Assembly: GCA_024275615.1 (NCBI GenBank)
Contig: JAJRYU010000739.1
Location: 1-6,310 of the forward strand
Direction of reading: 5' to 3'
Length of the DNA: 6,310 bases
DNA from: Planctomycetota bacterium
Lineage (GTDB): Bacteria; Planctomycetota; GCA-002687715; DRQF01
Shown here: piece by piece, positions 1 through 6,110 of the stretch
Layout: each line of letters begins with the position of its first letter
Position numbering within the stretch: the stretch's first letter is position 1
The notes under the pieces: model-generated
What the model was told of the DNA's origin: nothing
What the model saw: the letters and a program-made list of their open reading frames with translations, nothing else
Databases searched by the model: none
Program-made: the position numbers and the translations under genes

Positions 1-1811
1 AAATCTCCTGGAGGAAGTCCCCAGTTCATTCAATGACAGGCGTTAGAAAAGTAGATATTCTCGATGCTCCCGGAGGCAAAATTCAACCTCAGTTTAGTCC
101 ACCTATGGTCATCAAGGCAAAGAAGCCCGCAGTCGCGAAAACGGAACTTTCAGGACGGGCTTTGGTCTACGACTTTGGTGAGAACATTCATGGTACTTTT
201 GACCTCGCCATGCGCGGCGTCAAGGGCAAGTCTGTTCGTATCTTTGCCAGGGAGAGCCTCGACCCTTCAGGCCACGTCAATCTTTTTCGCACGTCGTGGG
301 TAACTGAAGGTCGCTTTCAAGAATACAAGTTCCTCTTGTCAGGGGAGGACGACACGTTTTCTCCTCGGCTCAGCACAGCGGGTTTTCGGTATTTGGAGGT
401 CCAACTCCCGGAGGGAACGACGGTCACAAGGCCTCCCTTGGCGCTCAAAGTGGGAGCCGATCTACCGAGGACTCTTGAATTCGAAATCAGCGAGCCGCGA
501 CTGAGTAAAATCCGTGACTTGGCGGTAAGAACCATGGCCGCTTGCAGCCTTGATACCCCAGTTGACTGCCCACAGCGGGAGCGCTTGGGGTGGACACTCG
601 ATGGATACGCAGCCAGCGAATCGCTGATGTATGAATGGGACTGCCAATCCTGGCTGAGAAAGTGGCTTGTCGACATGTTGGACTCTCAGGATTCCACAGG
701 ATTCCTTCCCGTGGTCGCACCGGCACCGGATCAGTTTCGCGGCACGCCAAAGTTACCAAGAAGCGAATACGCCGATCCATGGTGGTGCAGTGTGCTTTGC
801 TTTCTTTCTTGGGAGCATTACCTCAGATACGGCGATCTGAGCGTTCTTCAACACAGCTATCCAGCTATGCAACGATGGATGAACTTCTTGAGCGGGCAAA
901 GCAAGAGCAACCTCATTTCTTGGGGAATGCGGGACTGGAATGAATTCCGCCAAGGTCTTGAGTTATTGCCGGATCGTTTCACACCCAATGCTGGATTTTT
1001 CTACACAGCCCAAACATGTGCGAAGGTCGCACGCGCCTTGGGAAAGAAGGGGGATGCTCAAACCTACCAGCGGCTTGCCGAGAAGATCGCTGGCCGAATC
1101 CACTCTGTCATGTGGCATGAAGAAAAACACACCTACTCCACTGTCCGTGAGGGAAATCAAGCCCTTGGATTGGCCTTAGGGATTGTTCCGAACGCGAAGA
1201 AAGCGGAACTCAAAACGACTCTCCTAGCGCAGATCGGTGTCGCACCTTCTTGCCGGCTCAACACCGGATACGTTTCGACGCCTTTTCTACTGTCGTATTT
1301 GCAGTCTGAGGGACACGGGCAACTTGCTCTTGACGTCATTCTCAATGGGGGGGCGGCGAGCTGGCTTCATTTCTTAAATAAAGGCCTCGTCGCTATTCCG
1401 GAAACTTGGGGTGAGAATTTTGATTCGCTAACCCATCTTCCTTTCAGTTGTGTCGACGCACAAATACTGAAGCTTGCAGGTCTTCCTCAACCCAAGGCGG
1501 CAGAACCTGGCTACAAGAGTTTCCGGATCTGGCCTCAGGCGATGAAGACAATTCGACGCAGTCATTGGTCTTTCGAAAGTCCACGAGGGCGAATTCGGGG
1601 GCAATGGCAATGGGGGGAAACTGTGACCATGTCCTTTCAAGTTCCACCAGGATGCAATGCCGAAGTTGTACTTCCGGCCATAGCGCTGGTGCAAGTGACA
1701 CTGAACGGGAGGACGCTGAAGGCAGACGACCGCAACTATCGTATCGCCAACGCTCGGGGTCTACTCATCTTGCCAGCTGGTCAGCACAAGATTTCTTATC
1801 CGAGTCCTTGA
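1..1811 (+). CDS. Alpha-L-rhamnosidase, GH78 family (5' end outside window)
   Basis: This enzyme hydrolyses terminal alpha-L-rhamnose from polysaccharides or glycosides by an inverting mechanism. The reading frame is open to the left edge. The first in-frame ATG is at 33, but the codons before it (including a Trp at 9-11) still read like the family, so the N-terminal domains are cut off by the window; GH78 enzymes are usually about 900 residues or more. Numbering from the ATG at 33, residues about 40-145 match the concanavalin-like rhamnosidase domain (VYDFGENIHG). Residues about 150-485 are the (alpha/alpha)6 catalytic barrel, and about 490-592 the C-terminal beta domain. The hallmark motif DCPQRERLGWTLD gives D178, E183 and D190, matching the spacing of the acidic active-site residues known in this family. 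E461 in ETWGENFD is the likely general base. The stop is TGA. Family assignment is confident; the exact substrate, and whether the protein is exported, cannot be seen. Confidence 0.93.
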   Translation, partial: ISWRKSPVHSMTGVRKVDILDAPGGKIQPQFSPPMVIKAKKPAVAKTELSGRALVYDFGENIHGTFDLAMRGVKGKSVRIFARESLDPSGHVNLFRTSWVTEGRFQEYKFLLSGEDDTFSPRLSTAGFRYLEVQLPEGTTVTRPPLALKVGADLPRTLEFEISEPRLSKIRDLAVRTMAACSLDTPVDCPQRERLGWTLDGYAASESLMYEWDCQSWLRKWLVDMLDSQDSTGFLPVVAPAPDQFRGTPKLPRSEYADPWWCSVLCFLSWEHYLRYGDLSVLQHSYPAMQRWMNFLSGQSKSNLISWGMRDWNEFRQGLELLPDRFTPNAGFFYTAQTCAKVARALGKKGDAQTYQRLAEKIAGRIHSVMWHEEKHTYSTVREGNQALGLALGIVPNAKKAELKTTLLAQIGVAPSCRLNTGYVSTPFLLSYLQSEGHGQLALDVILNGGAASWLHFLNKGLVAIPETWGENFDSLTHLPFSCVDAQILKLAGLPQPKAAEPGYKSFRIWPQAMKTIRRSHWSFESPRGRIRGQWQWGETVTMSFQVPPGCNAEVVLPAIALVQVTLNGRTLKADDRNYRIANARGLLILPAGQHKISYPSP

Positions 1812-1816
1812 ACGGG

Positions 1817-2632
1817 CTATGGGAGCGATAGGATAAGACCTTGTCGTGCCGCGACAGCGTCTGGGAAAAGTTCCTGGGCCTTCTGTTCGATATCCAAACA
1901 AACGGCGTCGTCATGAGTCGGGTCGTGACTGAACAAAATGAGTTTCTTGGCACCAGCGGATTGAGCCAAGCGTACTCCTTCATTGTAGGTGCTGTGCCCC
2001 CAACCTTGCCTGCCGTTGAAGTATTCGCTTTCCGTGTATTGAGCGTCGTAGACCAGAGCATCGCAATCGGTAGCGAACTTGACGAGCTGTTCATTCATGT
2101 GGGGAGGTTCATGCTCGGTGTCGGTTGCAAAAACGAATGACGTCCCGCTTTCGTCGATCCTAAATCCCGTTGATTCTTGGGGATGAGGCAGTGGCATGTT
2201 GCGAATCTTGGCGTTGCCGATTGAGGTTGTCTCATCATGACTTAGGACATGAAAAGCGTTCAATGCTGGCATCGCTTCCAAACCAACGGGGAAGTAAGGT
2301 GGAGCCATTTGCCCGGCCAAGAATTCCTCTGCTGTCTTGGTGCAGTAAACATTGACCTTGTAGTCCGGATGATAGGCAGGCCCGAAGAATGGGAATCCTT
2401 GAATGTGATCCCAATGGGCATGAGTTAAGAAGAGATGGAGCGTCTTGCAGTCGGGATTGCTCTTCAGGATGTCCATCCCAAGTTCCCGAATACCAGTTCC
2501 AGCATCGAAAATGATCATCTCATCCGTGGATTTCAAGCGGATGCTCAGGCAAGGGGTGTTGCCGCCAAATTCCATGAAATTGGGGCCCGATGTCGGAATG
2601 CTGCCCCTCGTTCCCCAAAATTTCACGATCAT
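1817..2632 (-). CDS. MBL-fold metallo-hydrolase (PhnP/RNase Z-like superfamily)
   Basis: A 271-residue metallo-beta-lactamase-fold protein, probably a dinuclear metal phosphodiesterase-type hydrolase in the cytoplasm, since no signal peptide is visible. It opens with VKFWGTRGSIPTSG and then FGGNTPC, typical of the PhnP-like branch. The metal-binding motif is HAHWDH (H71, H73, D75, H76). Further likely ligands are H150 (PLPHP), D171 (ATDTEH) and H236 (FSHDPTHDD); GWGHS around H213 is also typical of the branch. The start is fixed: an in-frame TAA lies one codon before the ATG, and the protein begins exactly where relatives do. An AAAGAG about 7 nt upstream is a weak ribosome site. The gene converges on the rhamnosidase with 5 bp between stops. 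Its substrate cannot be told; roles in cyclic-nucleotide or phosphonate-ester cleavage are possible from family members but are not shown here. Confidence 0.88.
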   Translation of the reverse strand: MIVKFWGTRGSIPTSGPNFMEFGGNTPCLSIRLKSTDEMIIFDAGTGIRELGMDILKSNPDCKTLHLFLTHAHWDHIQGFPFFGPAYHPDYKVNVYCTKTAEEFLAGQMAPPYFPVGLEAMPALNAFHVLSHDETTSIGNAKIRNMPLPHPQESTGFRIDESGTSFVFATDTEHEPPHMNEQLVKFATDCDALVYDAQYTESEYFNGRQGWGHSTYNEGVRLAQSAGAKKLILFSHDPTHDDAVCLDIEQKAQELFPDAVAARQGLILSLP

Positions 2633-2977
2633 GACTTACTCTTTCGTCGGCCAGCGTTTGCTCTTGAACGGTTGGATGGGGCATGGCCAAGAACGACTTG
2701 CCATTGTTGAGTCCATCTTTTAGTCATTCTTGGTCGGCTCTCAAGTACACGAATCGTTGAATACATGAAGCATGCTCGGATTCTTGCTCAGTTGTTCTGG
2801 CCAAATCTGACATAACCCTGGGTGCGATCTCAAAAAAGTCATTCCTGACCGAACCCCTAACAGGGCCTTTTCCAACCCACTCACTTGTAGACTTTACGGG
2901 ATTAGGGCGTGTTTCGGCAAGCCTGTGCCCTGTCGAACAATTTGGCCTCATGGTATCCACGTGTCCGCTCGCTGTCA
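2633..2977. other. 345-bp spacer between two minus-strand genes
   Basis: No recognisable gene lies here. On the minus strand the spacer holds an 84-codon frame (2724-2978) and a 26-codon frame (2636-2716), both listed or discussed separately. It also contains several short inverted repeats. No clear tRNA, rho-independent terminator with a T-run, or insertion-sequence end was seen. It could be a long 5' leader or promoter region for the MBL hydrolase gene, or a degraded or repetitive intergenic element. Confidence 0.6.
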
Positions 2978-2978
2978 T
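2724..2978 (-). CDS. Doubtful small ORF, 84 codons, no recognised family
   Basis: The frame starts in a TGATG overlap with the stop of the glutamate-synthase-like gene, an arrangement often seen in translationally coupled genes. The product is hydrophilic with no domain, signal peptide or membrane segment that I recognise. Against it being real: seven of its nine arginines use AGG or AGA, whereas the sampled arginine codons of the upstream gene are CGN, and the composition looks like translated non-coding DNA. It may be a chance frame through an intergenic repeat or a structured RNA. It is listed because of its start arrangement, not because of any similarity. Confidence 0.18.
   Translation of the reverse strand: MTASGHVDTMRPNCSTGHRLAETRPNPVKSTSEWVGKGPVRGSVRNDFFEIAPRVMSDLARTTEQESEHASCIQRFVYLRADQE
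2799..2947. repeat. Nested short inverted repeats in spacer
   Basis: GGCCAAAT at 2799-2806 is the exact reverse complement of ATTTGGCC at 2940-2947. Nested inside, ACAGGGC at 2860-2866 is the reverse complement of GCCCTGT at 2927-2933. Alternative pairings compete with these: CCCT 2855-2858 with AGGG 2862-2865, and AGGGC 2904-2908 with GCCCT 2927-2931. A transcript could fold into a multi-branched or switching structure. Matches of 7-8 bp are expected about once or a few times by chance in 345 bp, so this is only suggestive. Confidence 0.25.
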
Positions 2979-4513
2979 CAGGGTGTTTTTGTGTAGTCCT
3001 TCATCGAAGTAAAGGGAACCTTGTCCTTCTCGTAACCGAGGATCTCAGTCAACGTAGAAAATTTGTTGACCCCGGTGCTACATTCGATATCCGTTCCGGA
3101 TATCTGTGAGGGATGTTCATAGCCACAAGCCCGGGCAAGAGCCAAGAGTTCCTTGCGAAACGACTTCAAGTATCTTCGCATGCGTTGAGCCTTAACGTCG
3201 ACATTGACGCCAGCTTGGAGCCACTTGTTTTGCGTGGCGATGCCAGCGGGGCAATGGCCTGTGTGACATTTTTGAGCTTGGATGCACCCCACGGCGATCA
3301 TGGACTCCCGGGCAACGTGGATGAGATCGCAACCCATCGCCAAGGCAATCAGGGCGCGGTCAGGGAAACCCAGTTTGCCACTGCCGATCCAAACGATGTT
3401 CTTGGTGATTCCAGCCTCTTGGAATAGCTTGTAAATGCGTTGGAAACCGATCTTGAAGGGGAGGGCGACGTGGTCGGCAAAGGTCAATGGAGCGGCACCT
3501 GTGCCTCCTTCGCCGCCGTCGATCGTGATGAAGTCTGGTCCCTTGCCAGACGTTTTCATCTTGTCTGATAGTTCTTCCCAAAAGTCGAGATTGCCGATCG
3601 CGGCCTTGATGCCGACGGGGAGACCGGTCCGTTCGGCGATTTGCTCGACGAAATTGATGAGTCCATCGGCGTCGGAGAACTGGCTGTGAGCATTAGGCGA
3701 AATGCAGTCCTCTCCCTGTGGAATACCACGAATGGCGGCAATTTCCGCTGTCACCTTGGCCCCAGGGAGGATACCTCCTTTTCCCGGTTTTGCCCCCTGC
3801 GAGAGTTTGATTTCAATGCAGCGGATGCTTGGGGTGTCTGCGACGGTCTGTGCGACCCGGTCAATACTGAACTTGCCTTGCTCATCGCGGGCACCAAAGT
3901 AGCCAGTGCCGATTTGCCACATGATGTCCGCGCCTTGCTTGTGGTAAGGGCTGACCCCACCTTCGCCACTATTGTGATAGGCATGAGCATCACGGGCCCC
4001 GATATTGAGGGAGCGAATTGTCCGCTCACCCAGGGAGCCAAAAGACATAGCCGAGATGTTGATTATCGACTCTGGCCGAAACGGGCGCTTTCGCTTGTGG
4101 AATTCTCCCATGACCTTGAGGCAAGGAATGGCTGTTTTGTCATCGCCCGGCCACGTTGCCTTGCTGTCTGGAAAAGGAAAGACCGCTGGCTTAATGATGG
4201 GATAGCCGACACTGTAGATCTGCTCGGCGGTGCCAAATCCTGCGGTGTTGTTTTGGCCTTTTGCAGAGGAATAGATCCACGCTCTTTCACTTCGATTGAA
4301 TGGGAGTTCTTCCCGATCGTTGGCGACCCAATATTGCCTCAATTCTGGTCCGATCAACTCCAGCATGTAGCGGAGGTTGCCGACGACGGGATAGTTGTGC
4401 TTGATGGCATGACGTTTTTGGATGAAGACGTCACGAATAGCGATCAAGACCACGAAAAGAAGAAAGAGTGACCAGAATGCCAACCAGGGGTTTGCCATTA
4501 TCCAATCCAACAT
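2978..4513 (-). CDS. Membrane-anchored FMN-binding glutamate synthase family protein
   Basis: A 511-residue protein built on the FMN/3Fe-4S core domain of glutamate synthase (GltB central domain). One hydrophobic segment at residues about 8-27 followed by basic residues predicts an N-terminal inner-membrane anchor with the domain in the cytoplasm. Visible motifs are SAMSFGSLGE (154-163), NSGEGG (181-186), KLSQGAKPGKGG (236-247) and IDGGEGGTGAAP (331-342), the FMN and substrate barrel signatures. C410, C416 and C421 show the C-x5-C-x4-C pattern that binds the 3Fe-4S cluster in glutamate synthases. The N-terminal glutaminase domain and the C-terminal beta-helix domain of full-length GltB are absent, so ordinary glutamine-dependent glutamate synthesis is unlikely without partners; its true reaction is unknown. 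The start is fixed by an in-frame TAA two codons upstream (TAA AAT GGC ATG). The gene diverges from the FUN14 gene, and the MBL hydrolase gene lies downstream on the same strand. Confidence 0.92.
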   Translation of the reverse strand: MLDWIMANPWLAFWSLFLLFVVLIAIRDVFIQKRHAIKHNYPVVGNLRYMLELIGPELRQYWVANDREELPFNRSERAWIYSSAKGQNNTAGFGTAEQIYSVGYPIIKPAVFPFPDSKATWPGDDKTAIPCLKVMGEFHKRKRPFRPESIINISAMSFGSLGERTIRSLNIGARDAHAYHNSGEGGVSPYHKQGADIMWQIGTGYFGARDEQGKFSIDRVAQTVADTPSIRCIEIKLSQGAKPGKGGILPGAKVTAEIAAIRGIPQGEDCISPNAHSQFSDADGLINFVEQIAERTGLPVGIKAAIGNLDFWEELSDKMKTSGKGPDFITIDGGEGGTGAAPLTFADHVALPFKIGFQRIYKLFQEAGITKNIVWIGSGKLGFPDRALIALAMGCDLIHVARESMIAVGCIQAQKCHTGHCPAGIATQNKWLQAGVNVDVKAQRMRRYLKSFRKELLALARACGYEHPSQISGTDIECSTGVNKFSTLTEILGYEKDKVPFTSMKDYTKTP

Positions 4514-4726
4514 GCCATTTTATCCCCAAGATGAGAGCCTATGGAAAGTGTTCGCTTTTCTTACTCAGAAGGAATACCACAGCCGCCGGATTTTTGTAAG
4601 GGTCTCCAAGAGGTGGAGTTACTTCGATTCCGTATCTTGGCCTTTCAGAGACCGAGAGGGAATCGTAGAAAGTGACATAACGCCAGATTCGTAGCTGCGT
4701 GGGTCCCCCTGAGTTTCTTGCCGAAT
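4514..4726. promoter_or_regulatory. Divergent intergenic region, presumed promoters
   Basis: This 213-bp spacer separates two genes that point away from each other, so promoters for both must lie here unless they are inside genes. I found no convincing -35/-10 pair in either direction; the best minus-strand candidate (TTACAA, 17 nt, TATTCC) matches the sigma-70 consensus only half-way. A short CTCCA/TGGAG dyad at 4604-4618 is the only symmetry noticed. The call rests on gene orientation. Confidence 0.4.
4523..4527 (-). promoter_or_regulatory. Ribosome binding site of glutamate-synthase-like gene
   Basis: GGGGA on the minus strand lies 9 nt before the ATG at 4513. With the in-frame TAA just downstream of it, it supports that ATG as the only sensible start. 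Confidence 0.5.
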
Positions 4727-5266
4727 ATGAGGTGCAACGTGACTGGAAAAGCCTGGATCGGAATTGTATTGGCCGTGATTTGTGTGTCGAGCGTGGGGAT
4801 TCGACACGTCATGGGCGGCGAGAAGGAAGAATCGGTTGCCACTTCACCCACCCCGGCGAGAGGTGTTTCTGGCAGCAACTCCTTGGTCGCCCGCGGCGAC
4901 ACCTCCGTGCCAGTCTCGAAGAGCTCTGACGCCGCCGCCAAGAAGACCAGTGATTCCTTTATCGCCAAGAGTCTTCCGTTCGTCACAGAGGCCAGCTTTT
5001 TTGGCCTCATCGGTTTTGCCTTGGGTTACTTCTCGCGCAAGGTCGTGAAGTTGATGCTCATCCTTCTTGCCATCCTCTTCATCGCCCTTCAGGTTTTGTC
5101 CTACATCGATGTGGTGACGATCGATTGGCAAAAGCTCATCGACGTGGTCAATGGGTTGATCCTGAATTTGAAAGAGAACTACAGTATCAGTGCCGTTCTC
5201 AAAGACCGAGTCCCTACCGCTGGTGCCTTAGTGGCAGGGTATTTCTTAGGTTTTAGAAAGGGCTAA
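4727..5266 (+). CDS. FUN14 domain-containing membrane protein
   Basis: A small membrane protein with a FUN14 domain, the fold of eukaryotic FUNDC1; the function of bacterial members is not established. Numbered from ATG 4727 (179 residues), residues about 8-25 form a hydrophobic segment after a basic start, a likely signal peptide or first membrane helix. Residues about 30-80 are a Ser/Thr/Ala/Lys-rich linker. The FUN14 domain covers about 88-179: a Gly-rich helix (FFGLIGFALGYFSRK), a long hydrophobic helix (KLMLILLAILFIALQVL), the conserved stretch YIDVVTIDWQKL, and a final helix AGALVAGYFLGFRKG. The start is uncertain: an in-frame TTG at 4718 would add three residues, and neither start has a good ribosome site; an in-frame TGA at 4673-4675 limits extension. 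The gene ends 2 bp from the convergent M48 gene. Family assignment is fairly sure, role unknown. Confidence 0.85.
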   Translation: MRCNVTGKAWIGIVLAVICVSSVGIRHVMGGEKEESVATSPTPARGVSGSNSLVARGDTSVPVSKSSDAAAKKTSDSFIAKSLPFVTEASFFGLIGFALGYFSRKVVKLMLILLAILFIALQVLSYIDVVTIDWQKLIDVVNGLILNLKENYSISAVLKDRVPTAGALVAGYFLGFRKG

Positions 5267-5268
5267 AC

Positions 5269-6051
5269 CTACAAGTCGACCCCTTGGCCATATTGCTTCG
5301 GGGCAGCCTGGTAGAGTGCTTGTGCTTCTTTCATCACGGCCCGCAATTCGGCCGTCCGAGTTTCATTGGCGGGATGGGTTGAGAGGATCTCCGGCGGGCG
5401 TTGGCCACCTTGTCCCATGCGCACCCAAAGCTCGGGAGCGACGCTGGGGTCGTATCCTGCCTTCGCCATGTAGCGAATTCCCATGTAGTCCGCTTCTGAT
5501 TCATGGACACGGGAATACTTCAACGTTCCTAATTGAGTTCCGGCACCAAGAGCAGCCATGATCATCGGCTTTTGGGCCGAATCATTGAAGCTAAAGTCGG
5601 CGATTTGGAGTCCTGCTTGTACGACCATTGTTGACGACATTCTTTGTCCTCCATGCCTTGCAATGGCATGTCCGACCTCGTGCCCCATGACAAAAGCCAA
5701 GCCAGATTCAGTCTCGCAGATGGGTAGGATTCCGGTGTAAATGACAATTTTCCCGCCCGGGAGAACGAATGCATTGGCTTGATTGCTCTCGACCAGGCGC
5801 ACCTCCCAATCATAGTTCTTCCCTGTCACCGCCGTGATTCGATCGGCAACACGTTGGACCACGTCGATCATCTTGGCGTCACGGCTCTCGGTACTTTCGG
5901 ATTTCACTTGAGCGAACGCCTGGGCACCCATGGAGATTTCGGTTGCTTCCGGCACGATATTAAAACTGGAGCGCCCAGTTTCTGGATTCGTGACGCAGGC
6001 TCCGAGAGTTGAAAGGACCAACATCAAGAAAACGATGAGTGATTTGCGCAT
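5269..6051 (-). CDS. M48 family metallopeptidase lipoprotein (LoiP/YcaL-like)
   Basis: A 260-residue zinc endopeptidase probably anchored by lipid in the cell envelope, where relatives of this size such as E. coli LoiP and YcaL take part in outer-membrane protein quality control. The N-terminus is a lipoprotein signal peptide: basic start, hydrophobic core, and lipobox LGAC with C19 as the lipidated residue. The zinc motif is HEVGH (124-128, catalytic E125). The third ligand is most likely E184 in SRVHESEAD, followed by the conserved THPAN (225-229). NAFVLPGGKIVIYTG (93-107) is the usual beta-strand lead-in of the family. The start is fixed by an in-frame TAG upstream and a good TAGGAG ribosome site. 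The gene lies 59 bp after the flavin oxidoreductase gene on the same strand and may be co-transcribed with it; its 3' end meets the FUN14 gene. Complete and with all key residues intact. Confidence 0.93.
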   Translation of the reverse strand: MRKSLIVFLMLVLSTLGACVTNPETGRSSFNIVPEATEISMGAQAFAQVKSESTESRDAKMIDVVQRVADRITAVTGKNYDWEVRLVESNQANAFVLPGGKIVIYTGILPICETESGLAFVMGHEVGHAIARHGGQRMSSTMVVQAGLQIADFSFNDSAQKPMIMAALGAGTQLGTLKYSRVHESEADYMGIRYMAKAGYDPSVAPELWVRMGQGGQRPPEILSTHPANETRTAELRAVMKEAQALYQAAPKQYGQGVDL

Positions 6052-6060
6052 GCTTCGAGG

Positions 6061-6066
6061 CTCCTA
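6061..6066 (-). promoter_or_regulatory. Ribosome binding site of M48 peptidase gene
   Basis: TAGGAG on the minus strand lies 9 nt before the ATG at 6051. It is the clearest Shine-Dalgarno sequence in the window; its TAG is also in frame and closes off any longer start. Confidence 0.65.
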
Positions 6067-6110
6067 CTGACTTGGGCGATTCTCACTGAACAAGAATTGA
6101 GACTGACATT

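Noticed and set aside
1448..1831. 127-codon plus-strand frame overlapping the end of the rhamnosidase gene
   Set aside because: It is out of frame inside the conserved C-terminal domain of the rhamnosidase; the product is low-complexity Ser/Arg-rich and unlike any family I know.
3641..4471. Long plus-strand open frame of 276 codons antisense to the glutamate-synthase-like gene
   Set aside because: It lies entirely inside a well-supported gene on the other strand, its product shows no recognisable domain, and the opposite frame has clear FMN and 3Fe-4S motifs. It is a shadow frame.
4604..4618. CTCCA/TGGAG dyad as an operator or terminator
   Set aside because: The stem is only 5 bp with no T-run, and dyads of this size are common by chance; noted only within the divergent spacer entry.
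4645..5010. Minus-strand frame of 121 codons opposite the start of the FUN14 gene
   Set aside because: It overlaps the FUN14 N-terminal region and the divergent spacer, has no recognisable domain, and the plus-strand FUN14 signature is convincing.
5277..5305. CCCC...GGGG as a possible terminator after the FUN14 gene
   Set aside because: Only four base pairs can form, the loop is long and no T-run follows; the segment is coding for the M48 peptidase C-terminus.
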